This document shows, piece after piece, positions 8,550 through 16,269 of a stretch of 38,999 nt of DNA. Every line of letters begins with the position of its first letter. The stretch's first letter is position 1. The stretch is taken from assembly GCA_021810145.1 (NCBI GenBank), contig JAJZJL010000028.1:1-38999 (forward strand), in the 5' to 3' direction. The DNA comes from Planctomycetota bacterium (GTDB lineage Bacteria; Planctomycetota; Phycisphaerae; WQYP01). A program made the position numbers and the translations under genes. The notes beneath the pieces were generated by a model that was given only the letters and a program-made list of their open reading frames with translations, made no database searches and had not been told where the DNA came from.

Positions 8550-8981
8550 ATGGAGATCAAACAGGAAGTCACGGCGACGGACGGCGGGAAGCGGAAGAGG
8601 CTGCGGGCCTTGGCGATGGCGGCGGCCGTATGCACTGCCGGCCTGGCGGTCGGAGCCGGAGGGCGGTTGCTGTTGGCATCATGCGCCAACGAGGGCACTT
8701 CTTATGTTGCCGCTGGGCAATCGACCCCGGTTAGCGTCCCATGTGCGGGGGCACCGAATGCGCCGTGCCTTATATCTTTTAAAATATGGGCTGGGCACTC
8801 CGTCTGCAATGGAACGGCAACGGGAGACAATTGCGTGGTGAGCTCGAATGGCGGCTACGAGTTGCAGACCTGGACGGGCAACGGCTGTGATGTCGGGGAA
8901 TACGGGAACACCTGCTACCCCGCCCTCGAGCAGACCACCTACCCGCCCACTTACATAGAGCAAAGCTGTGGTGGTGGCTAG
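8550..8981 (+). CDS. Small Cys-rich secreted peptide
   Basis: Unrecognised family, 143 residues. AAGGAG sits 9 bases before the ATG at 8550. The N-terminus is hydrophilic with a basic KRKRLR patch, followed by a long hydrophobic stretch (AMAAAVCTAGLAVGAGG, then RLLLASC). LASC fits a lipobox, and GAGG just before it fits a double-glycine style cleavage, so the processing route is open. The mature part (about 47-143) is Gly/Ser/Thr-rich with seven further cysteines (VPC, APC, SVC, DNC, NGC, NTC and the terminal QSCGGG), eight if the LASC Cys is counted, which would allow four disulfides. It follows the propeller gene by 70 bases and precedes a DUF1573 protein and a MauE-thioredoxin fusion, the kind of oxidoreductase such a protein would need. 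By analogy, not homology, it recalls Bacteroidota NVEALA peptides. Confidence 0.8.
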   Translation: MEIKQEVTATDGGKRKRLRALAMAAAVCTAGLAVGAGGRLLLASCANEGTSYVAAGQSTPVSVPCAGAPNAPCLISFKIWAGHSVCNGTATGDNCVVSSNGGYELQTWTGNGCDVGEYGNTCYPALEQTTYPPTYIEQSCGGG

Positions 8982-9240
8982 TCCTGCCGGGAAAACATTG
9001 AGCCGCTTGCGCGGCATATTTCGGTCCACTGTTCATGCGGGTTTGGAGGCCTTTCTGCGATGGTCGGTGCCTGGCTTTTTGCTCCCGATTCTGGCTGTGC
9101 CGGTCCGGGAAGAATGCCTGCCCCGGGGCTATGCACCGGAAAAGCCCCCTTACCACCTCCCGGCCCGCCTCCAAAGCGGAGACCATTCCGGATGGGACCG
9201 GTTCCCTGATGTTATTCGATATAAGGAGTGCTTGACATGA
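8968..9240 (+). CDS. Possible small coupled ORF
   Basis: A 90-residue frame starts at GTG 8968, inside the 3' end of the Cys-rich peptide gene. Its TGA (9238-9240) overlaps the next gene's ATG as ATGA. The product would be basic at the N-terminus with a short hydrophobic patch (SVPGFLLPILAVPV) and matches nothing I know. The downstream gene has its own AAGGAG, so the ATGA overlap may be chance. The hairpin at 9002-9015 lies within it. Low confidence that it is translated. Confidence 0.25.
   Translation: MVVASPAGKTLSRLRGIFRSTVHAGLEAFLRWSVPGFLLPILAVPVREECLPRGYAPEKPPYHLPARLQSGDHSGWDRFPDVIRYKECLT
9002..9015 (+). other. Short GC hairpin after the Cys-rich peptide gene
   Basis: GCCGC-TTGC-GCGGC is followed by ATATTTC, 20 bases past the peptide stop. 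The U tract is poor. It could attenuate transcription or protect the upstream mRNA 3' end, so that the small peptide is made in excess over the genes behind it. Confidence 0.35.
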
Positions 9241-10418
9241 CGCTTCAAGGGTTTTTACGGCTGGAATCGGGCTGCATCGCTGCCCTAATGAAGGGCCGCA
9301 CTACGGTGGGTTTGGCCGCGTTGGTGTTGCTCCTATCGGCCGGCGATTTCTTCTGCGCGGCGAAGCCTGAGCCGACGCCAGCCCGCGCGGCACCGCAGAG
9401 CGGGAATTTCTCGGCAATGACCGAGTCGCAATGGAACGCTGTTTTCAGGTCCGTCGCCAAAAGGATCGTTTCGCTACACCTGCGGATGATCCTCCACCAA
9501 CGCATCTACGAGACAAGGACCATGGCGGAGAGAATGGCGAAGGAGCTCGGGCAGAAACAGCCCAAGTTGGAACGGCTGCTTAATACCGCCGCCGGGTACA
9601 GGGAGACCACAAAACTCGTGCGACTGAAATGGGATATCCCCGACGGGTTGGTTTTTGCCAAGAAAATTCAAATTGGTGGTTATGTGGATGTTGGCCCAGG
9701 CGGAAAACGTAGACGGGGGATACCCCACGCCGCGATTTGGGTGGTGGGGCACCAGTCGGTATGGAAGGCTTGGCCCGGGGGCGGTGGGTGGAGCGTTTCC
9801 ATATTCAAGCGGAGCAGCAGTTGGTGGCAACAGGATTTGCCGCTGGCTTCACAGGACTGGGGATTGGACGACCTGCGGACCATTTGGCTCACGCCATGGC
9901 AGAACATGAGTTCGACCGCGAAATATCGCTTGGTAAAACAGAGCTATGACCCATCCACCAATATGATTAACCTGCAGTACCTGCTACTGAACCCCACGCA
10001 CCCATCCGGCACGGAAAAATACGAGTTTCGTTGCGAGTTAAAACTCGTCGGTGGATTACGCATTTATCGCGCAGTTGAGGAGGCTGTGGGTGGGCCCAAC
10101 GGGAGGGTTCGTTACCAGGAGTCAGATTTCCGACGCTTCAGGAAGAGCAACGGCGTGTGGTTTCCCACGCGCGCTCGCGAGCGGATGTGGATCGGTGATA
10201 GCAATCGCATTTATTATGACGACCGGCTCACGGTCAGCCGCGTAGCCGTCAATGATGTTTTCCCGCCGCACACGTTCCGCTACACACCACCCTTCGGAGC
10301 GATGGTCACCGACTCACGAACTCGGCCGGCAAGTGTATATTTCGTTGGATCGAAGAACCCTGGTGTTCCCCCCGCGACAATGCCGGCGAGGGGATTTAGG
10401 GGGAGTGGTAGGAAATGA
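9237..10418 (+). CDS. Secreted LolA/RseB-like hypothetical protein
   Basis: Not firmly recognised. AAGGAG (9223-9228) lies 8 bases upstream of the ATG at 9237; a GTG at 9228 is less likely. The 393-residue protein has a signal peptide (about 18-45: MKGRTTVGLAALVLLLSAG, ending near FFCAA). An alpha-helical stretch (60-130) follows, then beta-rich sequence with alternating aromatic residues (VSIFKRSSSWW, YRLVKQSYDPSTNMINLQYLL) and an ESDFRRFRKSNGVWFPTR motif. That pattern recalls the LolA/RseB-type half-barrel seen in many planctomycete outer-membrane-lipoprotein-sorting-like proteins, where 'yet-to-be-satisfied condition, then WFPT' strands close the fold. The fold assignment is an inference from pattern only. 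Its stop overlaps the DUF1573 start as ATGA, so the two are probably translated together. Confidence 0.7.
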   Translation: MTLQGFLRLESGCIAALMKGRTTVGLAALVLLLSAGDFFCAAKPEPTPARAAPQSGNFSAMTESQWNAVFRSVAKRIVSLHLRMILHQRIYETRTMAERMAKELGQKQPKLERLLNTAAGYRETTKLVRLKWDIPDGLVFAKKIQIGGYVDVGPGGKRRRGIPHAAIWVVGHQSVWKAWPGGGGWSVSIFKRSSSWWQQDLPLASQDWGLDDLRTIWLTPWQNMSSTAKYRLVKQSYDPSTNMINLQYLLLNPTHPSGTEKYEFRCELKLVGGLRIYRAVEEAVGGPNGRVRYQESDFRRFRKSNGVWFPTRARERMWIGDSNRIYYDDRLTVSRVAVNDVFPPHTFRYTPPFGAMVTDSRTRPASVYFVGSKNPGVPPATMPARGFRGSGRK

Positions 10419-11482
10419 AGAAGAGAAGAATTATTTTAGGGTGCGTGTTGTCAACGGGGGCTACGGCACTGGGGTTTTGGATTGTCTCGGCGGCAGTTCT
10501 TGGGAACCGGTCCGGCGTTGCCATCGGAATGCCACGTAAATCCGCTGCAGTCGCCATTGCTTTCGGCAAGGTTTGCTACGGCCAGACAACACGGCACCAG
10601 TTGGTCGTGCGCAACATTTCTGATCGCACTCTCTCGTTGGGCGAGCAGACAGGCTGTGGATGCACCCGAGTCAAGATATTTAATCCGGTGTTGCCTCCAG
10701 GTGGCCGTTCTGTCGTGAGGGTCAGCTACACCGGGCTCTTCGCCGACCAAAGGGGTCCGGTCCGCCAGCAGTTTCTGATTTTCGACGCGAGTCGTGGCGC
10801 AGCGATACCGGAAGTGCAGGGTTCTGTGGAGGCGGTCGTCGTCGGATCACTGCGTTTCAGTCGGACCGAGGTTTACTGGCACTATGTCCCGGGCAAGCCC
10901 GTCCACAGGGCGCAATCTGTGATCGCCGAGAATATTACGGATGATCCGATTAGTGTCGCATGGAACGCCCATGGCGAAGGGCGGTTCTTCACGGTTGTGC
11001 CAAGTTCCGACGTGATCGCTCCGGGTACCAGCGAAAGGTTCCTGTTCCGCCCGTCGGTGGCGATGGTGGCAGATCGCCGGCCAGCGGCGGAGGTAATCAC
11101 GCTCCAAGGAACGCTCCGGTCCAAGGGAAAGCGAATTCCACTGAATTTCAAATTCGACGTGTACGCCACGCCGGTGCCGGTTCTGGAGGCCGTTCCCGGA
11201 GCATTGGTTTTGTCACCAGGCACGAGGACCGGCTCAATTTCCAAGATCGTCAGATTGGTCACCGGTCCCGGCATCGGTAGCCCCCCGCATGTGTTTGCGG
11301 TGACCAGCAGCGGTCCCGGGCTCCACGCGGCGTTGGAGGACGGGCGTATTGTCGTTTTGCTGCGTTTGTTTCCTGGCCACGCGCTTTTTCAAGGCGATGT
11401 CCATGTTGCCTATTTGTACGACGGAGTAAAATCGACCCTGGATATTCCGGTTTTCGCCGCGCCGGATATCGTCGGCCACTGA
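10415..11482 (+). CDS. DUF1573 domain-containing exported protein
   Basis: The 355-residue protein begins with a basic leader and hydrophobic segment (MKKRRIILGCVLSTGATALGFWIVSAAVLG), acting as a signal peptide or N-terminal anchor. Residues about 45-110 carry the DUF1573 hallmark: a beta-sandwich with ISDRTLSLGEQTGCGCT followed by PVLPPGGRSVVRVSYTG. Two more Ig-like (ASH/MSP-type) repeats follow to the C-terminus. DUF1573 proteins are periplasmic, have no known enzymatic activity, and commonly sit beside MauE or TlpA-type redox proteins. The gene is coupled (ATGA) to the LolA-like gene and lies 43 bases before the MauE-thioredoxin gene. The GCGC cysteine pair could be a redox partner or substrate of that protein (inference). 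Confidence 0.88.
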   Translation: MKKRRIILGCVLSTGATALGFWIVSAAVLGNRSGVAIGMPRKSAAVAIAFGKVCYGQTTRHQLVVRNISDRTLSLGEQTGCGCTRVKIFNPVLPPGGRSVVRVSYTGLFADQRGPVRQQFLIFDASRGAAIPEVQGSVEAVVVGSLRFSRTEVYWHYVPGKPVHRAQSVIAENITDDPISVAWNAHGEGRFFTVVPSSDVIAPGTSERFLFRPSVAMVADRRPAAEVITLQGTLRSKGKRIPLNFKFDVYATPVPVLEAVPGALVLSPGTRTGSISKIVRLVTGPGIGSPPHVFAVTSSGPGLHAALEDGRIVVLLRLFPGHALFQGDVHVAYLYDGVKSTLDIPVFAAPDIVGH

Positions 11483-11525
11483 GTCCATCTGGGAATCGGA
11501 TTGGCCGAAGCTGCGGAGGATCAGA

Positions 11526-12665
11526 ATGGCGGAAGTACTCCCCCAGGACTTTGCTCCCTTCGGAAATAGGGAGCCCAAAGCGAGCAAGTACGCAGGGCTG
11601 CACTTGGGTTGGCGGGGCCTGTTGCTTTCTGTGGTCCGTTTAGCGATCACGGTCTTGCTCATTTATGCTGCAGGTGGCGCGTTGCAATTTACCAACTCGA
11701 GAGTCCCGCTTACGGGAGTACGAGGTCTTCCCGGGTTTGATCCGGCCCTAATCGCTTGGGAAATCTTTCTCGGCCTGTGGCTGATCAGCGGAGCATTCCC
11801 GAAGGCCGCACAGCGGGTTGCCATTGGCTGTTTCAGCTTATTTGCCTGCTACACCCTATTCGAGGCACTTGCCGGTAAAATCGACTGCGGATGTTTCGGT
11901 CAGGTGCGTGTGAATCCGTGGTTTACGTTCGTTCTGGATGTCGCAATTCTTCTCGCGCTGAGGTTCTCTGCCAAGCTGCGTGGAAACAATGCAGATCCAT
12001 CACGATGGTCAAAACGCAAGTGGCCGGTCGCGGCGGCTGCCGGGATTGGATTACTAATGGGCGTTGGTTCCGCCGTGTTTCGCCCTTACCCGATAGCGGC
12101 TGCCAATGGCCTTGTTACAGCCAATAGCGGTAAAATTGTCATCCTGGAACCGAACAAATGGATTGGTCGGCGGCTGCCAGTATTGGCCAATATAGTGCAA
12201 TCCCAGCCAGTGACGGGCATGATACAGGCTACTGGGGACCACCTGCAGAATGCCGACGCTACCGGTGTATCCAGGCAGCACGAAATTTATTTAAGCACCC
12301 CCCTTGCCCATGGCCGTTGGATCGTGATGTTTTACCATGCCAGTTGCGATGAATGCCGGGCCACAATACCGATTTACGAGGGCCTGGCGCAACAGCAGGA
12401 AACTTCGGGGCAGAAGCCGCATGCTGCCTTTGTGCGCGTACCATCGGGATCAGAATCTTCGGTTCCGCACAATCTATTTCATTCGAATATCCCGTTGCAT
12501 GCGACGCTGGATTCCAGCCACCAGTGGTTTGCTCAAACACCAGCGGTGGTGGAATTGAACAATGGCGTTGTGGTCCGCGGAGTTTCCGGCGCTGCCGCAA
12601 TGAATTTGAATTGGCTGGGGCTGGCCGGCGGAGACAACGATGGCATGACAGCTTTGCGGCCTTAA
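11526..12665 (+). CDS. MauE/DoxX-like membrane protein fused to a thioredoxin domain
   Basis: A predicted membrane thiol-disulfide oxidoreductase of 379 residues. GGAGG is placed 6 bases before the ATG. The N-terminal half has about five membrane segments, with the MauE signature [15 protein letters not shown] at about 120-134 between segments; MauE is the methylamine-utilisation protein linked to disulfide maturation of methylamine dehydrogenase. The C-terminal third is an extracytoplasmic thioredoxin fold: [18 protein letters not shown] has the CxxC active site, and [13 protein letters not shown] supplies the cis-proline (TP) strand. Membrane quinone-linked or DsbB-like modules fused to thioredoxins are familiar for VKOR; a MauE version is less common. 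The neighbouring Cys-rich peptide and Cys-rich prepilin are obvious candidate clients. Domain calls are confident; the direction of electron flow is unknown. Confidence 0.88.
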   Translation: MAEVLPQDFAPFGNREPKASKYAGLHLGWRGLLLSVVRLAITVLLIYAAGGALQFTNSRVPLTGVRGLPGFDPALIAWEIFLGLWLISGAFPKAAQRVAIGCFSLFACYTLFEALAGKIDCGCFGQVRVNPWFTFVLDVAILLALRFSAKLRGNNADPSRWSKRKWPVAAAAGIGLLMGVGSAVFRPYPIAAANGLVTANSGKIVILEPNKWIGRRLPVLANIVQSQPVTGMIQATGDHLQNADATGVSRQHEIYLSTPLAHGRWIVMFYHASCDECRATIPIYEGLAQQQETSGQKPHAAFVRVPSGSESSVPHNLFHSNIPLHATLDSSHQWFAQTPAVVELNNGVVVRGVSGAAAMNLNWLGLAGGDNDGMTALRP

Positions 12666-12726
12666 TGAGACGCGGTGTTTTATGATTCATCAGCAAAATA
12701 AGAATCCAATAGGTGAGCCGGTGATA

Positions 12727-13863
12727 ATGGAACGTCAGCCACGGATCAATAAACCAGCGGTTCCCCAATTATCAACGACGGCGCAACCGCCCGGATCGTT
12801 GCCCATCATCCATTGCTCGTTAAGGCCGCCGCAGCGGTCATCGGCATTTACCCTCACCGAATTGCTGGTGGTACTGACCATTATTGCGATATTAATGTCG
12901 ATATTGTTGCCGGCGTTGGCCAGAGCCAGGAATCTGGCCTTGCGGATTGTCTGTGCGTCCAATCTACGGCAGTTGGGCATTGCCATGCGTGAGTATGCCG
13001 TAGTCTATAAAGGGCAATATCCGCCGGGATGTTCCGACTATAAGCTTGCGCCAATGGGTGGATTCAGATACCCCGTCAGCGGAAGTCAATGCCCGGGCTG
13101 GGGGTTCGGGCCGCTTTACTACAGTTCCTTTGGCGTCGGCGGATATACCGGAAAAAGCATGGTGACCGGTGTTCCGAGAACCATGAACGGCAAAACCATC
13201 ATGCCCGGTATTATTCCACCGACGTTACGGGGTATATCTTTGCTATTCTGTCCCGAACCTGGGGTCATTACGCTGCATAACCAGGTTATAGCAAGTCCAC
13301 GCGCTGTGTTCAGCGGAGGCGTACATAAAACCAACGGCTATTGCCTGGAATGGAGCTGGTACAGCGGATACTGCTATTGGGTGGATCGTGGTGACGGAGG
13401 AAACGTCTTGTTGGACGATGGCGACGCCAGCCGTGTTTCGCCGGGTACCTACCCGCAAAACTACAGTCCCGCTTACGATATTGACGGCGTTTTGCTCAAT
13501 GAAGGGAAAAAAGGGGTACAGGGAGGCAATCTGGAACAAGACTTCAAAAGGGTGACCTACTGGAATACGCAGGATCAACAACACATGCCGGCGGAAGACC
13601 CGCAGTCCAGTCCGGGGTCACTGTTAGCCTCGGATATTGCCATGATGACCGGTCCATCAGGTAAAACGGGACTCATGTCGGAATTCGGCGCCGGCCATGT
13701 ACTTTCGCCGCTGGCTCCGGCGTCCAATCACGTGGAAACAGACAACGGCAATCATCTGCCGGCCGGGGTGCACGAATTGTACAATGACGCGGCGGTGGTC
13801 TGGCAACCCATGTCACAGGTGCACGTACATTATCAGCGTAATCCCTATTATTTTGCATGGTAA
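12727..13863 (+). CDS. Prepilin-like secreted protein with type II pseudopilin N-terminus
   Basis: The start at 12727 is chosen because AGGTGA lies 10 bases upstream; ATG at 12682 would add 15 residues. After a leader of about 40 residues comes [31 protein letters not shown], a class III prepilin signal and helix shown here in two overlapping parts: [10 protein letters not shown] and [15 protein letters not shown]. Cleavage would fall before Phe, with Ala at -1 where Gly is usual, and Glu+5 is present. [13 protein letters not shown] continues the pattern of the planctomycete pseudopilin-like family often tagged DUF1559 or H-X9-DG. The C-terminus has only a degenerate match ([12 protein letters not shown]). 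The ectodomain carries five cysteines (GCSDY, QCPGW, FCPEP, YCLEW, YCYWV) and is Trp/Tyr-rich. Lying last in the run before the 14001 terminator, it may be a client of the MauE-thioredoxin protein. Confidence 0.85.
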   Translation: MERQPRINKPAVPQLSTTAQPPGSLPIIHCSLRPPQRSSAFTLTELLVVLTIIAILMSILLPALARARNLALRIVCASNLRQLGIAMREYAVVYKGQYPPGCSDYKLAPMGGFRYPVSGSQCPGWGFGPLYYSSFGVGGYTGKSMVTGVPRTMNGKTIMPGIIPPTLRGISLLFCPEPGVITLHNQVIASPRAVFSGGVHKTNGYCLEWSWYSGYCYWVDRGDGGNVLLDDGDASRVSPGTYPQNYSPAYDIDGVLLNEGKKGVQGGNLEQDFKRVTYWNTQDQQHMPAEDPQSSPGSLLASDIAMMTGPSGKTGLMSEFGAGHVLSPLAPASNHVETDNGNHLPAGVHELYNDAAVVWQPMSQVHVHYQRNPYYFAW

Positions 13864-14000
13864 TGGTGACGCTCTGCGCCACCGGGTTACCTCGTAAGGT
13901 TCTGCGATGGCCCGGATTACCGGACATTCATGCGGCTCTGGAACGGAGCACCGGCTGATTTCACGAGAAAAAGTCCGTTTCATTTAATACGATTCCAGCG

Positions 14001-14033
14001 GGCGGCGGTCGTTGTGACCGCCGCTGATTTTTC
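14001..14033 (+). terminator. Rho-independent terminator closing the propeller/redox run
   Basis: GCGGCGGTC-GTTGT-GACCGCCGC (14002-14024) forms a perfect 9-bp stem with a 5-base loop, followed by TGATTTTT. Confidence 0.88.
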
Positions 14034-14039
14034 TGACTT

Positions 14040-14057
14040 CATTTGACATTTCAAATG
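14040..14057. promoter_or_regulatory. Operator candidate overlapping the tetR promoter
   Basis: CATTTGA-CATT-TCAAATG has perfect 7-bp arms and covers the -35 hexamer TTGACA at 14043-14048. It is well placed for autorepression by the adjacent TetR-family protein. Confidence 0.6.
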
Positions 14058-14070
14058 CCCTTTTTAAAAT
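14043..14070 (+). promoter_or_regulatory. Sigma70-like promoter of the EmrAB-type efflux operon
   Basis: TTGACA (14043-14048), 16-bp spacer, TAAAAT (14065-14070). The predicted start of transcription, near 14077, lies downstream of the ATG at 14069. This argues that translation starts at 14102 or 14105 instead. Confidence 0.65.
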
Positions 14071-14101
14071 GATTTTTAGACGATTGGACGCATTGGAGTG
14101 C

Positions 14102-14785
14102 ATGGTGGCTAAAAATATTGAAAAATCACAAGATGATTCAACGCGGAACCGTCTGCTGCTGGCGGCGGGAGAGGTGTTTGCGCTGCATGGCTTTCATCGC
14201 GCGACAATTCAAACGATCTGCGAGAAAGCCGGAGCCAATATTGCGGCCGTCAACTATTATTTTGCCAGCAAGGAAAATCTGTATCTGGAAACGTTAAAAT
14301 TTGGCCGCCGGCTAAGCCGGCATTTTTTACCCGAAGATGTGGACCATCTGGCGTCCGGTGATCCGCTTGTGGCATTGCGGTCGTTTGTCCGCAGTTCTCT
14401 GGAATCCTTACTCGATGAAAGCCGACCGGAGTGGTATTTCCGCATGCTGTCATTGGAACAGTTCGAACCATCACCGGCACTGGAGCGCTATATTCATGAT
14501 GTCATTGAACCGTGGCGGAACCGACTGGTCGCGGTGATCGAACTGCTGGGTGAACGGAAGCTTTCTCCCAGCGAACTGAATCTGGTGGTTTCAAGCATTG
14601 CCGGTCAATGCCAATATTACCTGCGGTGCCGGGCAGTGGTGCTGAAAATGCGAGGGACAGGCTGCTACTGTGCGTCAGACATCGATGAAATAGCCGATCA
14701 TATTACCACCTTTTCCCTTGGCGGCATTCGCGCCATTATGCAGCGCCCAACCGCAAGTTCGGAACAGGAACACGTAAAATCATAA
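14102..14785 (+). CDS. TetR/AcrR-family regulator (CecR-like)
   Basis: A one-component repressor for the efflux genes behind it. The N-terminal TetR helix-turn-helix is clear: NRLLLAAGEVFALHGFHRATIQTICEKAG, then NIAAVNYYFASKENLYLETL. These are given as consecutive parts of residues about 15-65. The C-terminal ligand-binding region (PEWYFRMLSLEQFEPSPALE, then the conserved SSIAGQCQYYL) resembles the CecR/YbiH-type DUF1956 domain. The start at 14102 is preferred over 14069 because the latter precedes the predicted transcription start; GTG 14105 has better spacing from GGAG. The gene lies 80 bases before the EmrA-like gene on the same strand, and an inverted repeat overlaps its promoter, so autoregulation relieved by a substrate of the pump is likely (inference). 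Confidence 0.88.
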   Translation: MVAKNIEKSQDDSTRNRLLLAAGEVFALHGFHRATIQTICEKAGANIAAVNYYFASKENLYLETLKFGRRLSRHFLPEDVDHLASGDPLVALRSFVRSSLESLLDESRPEWYFRMLSLEQFEPSPALERYIHDVIEPWRNRLVAVIELLGERKLSPSELNLVVSSIAGQCQYYLRCRAVVLKMRGTGCYCASDIDEIADHITTFSLGGIRAIMQRPTASSEQEHVKS

Positions 14786-14865
14786 AAGGGGTTTATTCAC
14801 AACTGCCGGATTTTAATCCCCGGACAGCGTGCGGCAAAGATAGCCGCGGGCAAGGAGAAAACATT

Positions 14866-16269
14866 ATGACGGATTCAACGGAAACCAATTCACCGAGGAT
14901 GCGCCCCACAGCGGCACCATCAGAAGCGGCCCGCACGAGTGCGGATAAGCCGGCGGCCACTGGCGCGGAGAACGGTCAGAAGCGGAAGAAAATATTTCTT
15001 ATCGGCGGCGTTGTGCTGCTGATCGTGGCTCTGGTTTTCGGCGTGCCGTGGTATATACACGCGGAGAAATATGTCTCCACCGATGATGCCTATGTTCGCG
15101 CCCATGTGATTTATATAAGTCCGCAGGTTTCGGCGCGCGTGCTTGCCGTGCCGGTGCTCGATAATCAATATGTAAAAAAGGGAACCCTTCTCGTGCGGTT
15201 GGATCCACGCGATTATCAGGCGGCGGTGGATAAATACAAAGCCATGCTGGAGCAGGCGCTGGCCGCCAGGCAAGGCAGCCGTTATACGCTTGAGCTTATC
15301 AAGAAAACTTCTCCGGCGGCATTAAGTGAGGCTCGTGCCCAGGTGGCCATTGCGCGGGCGTCCATTGCCACAGCCAAAGCCGGCGAGGCCCAGGCCGCGG
15401 CCGCGTTTGATCAGGCCCAGGCCCATGTGACCGCCGCCATCGCCGCCATTGCCCGCGCCAGGGCGGACGAAGTCGCGGATGCCGCTACGGCGGTCAAGGC
15501 CGCCGCGGATTATCGCCGTTACGATTCACTGTTAAAAACCGGAGATGTCACACCGCAACAGGTGGATTCCTACCGGGCCGCCGCGGAAAGCGACAAGGCC
15601 ATCCTGGCGGCGGCCGGCAAAATTGTGCTTTCCCGCCGCGCCGAACTGGTGGAGGCAAAAGCGGGGGTTGAAGCGGCGCGCGAAAATCGGGTGGCGGCCG
15701 GAGCACAACTCCTGCAAGCCAAAGCCGATCTGCTCAAGGCTCTGGCCCAACAGGCGGCGGTGGATGTTGTGCCGCAGCAGGTCGGCCAGACGCAAAGCAA
15801 TGTCAGCGGCAGCATGGCCCGCATTGATGAAGTCCGGGCGGAACTGGAACAGGCCGAATTGAATCTGTCCTATTGCACCATCCGTGCCCCGGTGGCCGGA
15901 TACGTTACCAAAAAATCCGTCGAACCGGGAAACTATGTCACAGTCGGTTCCACGCTGTTAAGCATTGTGCGGCCCAACATGTGGGTGGTGGCGAATTTCA
16001 AGGAAACGGACTTGACGCACATGAAGCCCAATGATCCAGTGACCATTTCCATTGATGCATATCCGCAATATACGTTCAAGGGATATGTACAGAGCATTCA
16101 GGCCGGCTCGGGGGCGGAATTCAGCCTGCTGCCGCCGGAGAATGCCACGGGAAATTTTGTCAAAGTCGTGCAGCGTGTGCCGGTAAAAATTCTTTTCAAG
16201 GACCTGCCTGAGAATATGCCCTATCTGGCCGCCGGGATGTCGGCCGTGCCGGAGGTCAAGGTGCGATGA
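14866..16269 (+). CDS. EmrA/HlyD-family membrane fusion protein
   Basis: The periplasmic adaptor of a tripartite major-facilitator pump, linking the inner-membrane exporter to an outer-membrane factor. AAGGAG lies 7 bases before the ATG. A cytoplasmic N-terminus of about 45 residues is followed by one membrane helix (about 46-64, IFLIGGVVLLIVALVFGV). Next come the first lipoyl half (VSTDDAYVRAHVIYISPQVS), an unusually Ala-rich coiled-coil hairpin (about 125-325), the second lipoyl half (LSYCTIRAPVAGYV) and a beta-barrel. The segment NFVKVVQRVPVKI near the C-terminus is typical of the EmrA branch. At 467 residues it is longer than E. coli EmrA (about 390) because of an extended hairpin. The stop overlaps the MFS start as ATGA. 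Confidence 0.94.
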   Translation: MTDSTETNSPRMRPTAAPSEAARTSADKPAATGAENGQKRKKIFLIGGVVLLIVALVFGVPWYIHAEKYVSTDDAYVRAHVIYISPQVSARVLAVPVLDNQYVKKGTLLVRLDPRDYQAAVDKYKAMLEQALAARQGSRYTLELIKKTSPAALSEARAQVAIARASIATAKAGEAQAAAAFDQAQAHVTAAIAAIARARADEVADAATAVKAAADYRRYDSLLKTGDVTPQQVDSYRAAAESDKAILAAAGKIVLSRRAELVEAKAGVEAARENRVAAGAQLLQAKADLLKALAQQAAVDVVPQQVGQTQSNVSGSMARIDEVRAELEQAELNLSYCTIRAPVAGYVTKKSVEPGNYVTVGSTLLSIVRPNMWVVANFKETDLTHMKPNDPVTISIDAYPQYTFKGYVQSIQAGSGAEFSLLPPENATGNFVKVVQRVPVKILFKDLPENMPYLAAGMSAVPEVKVR

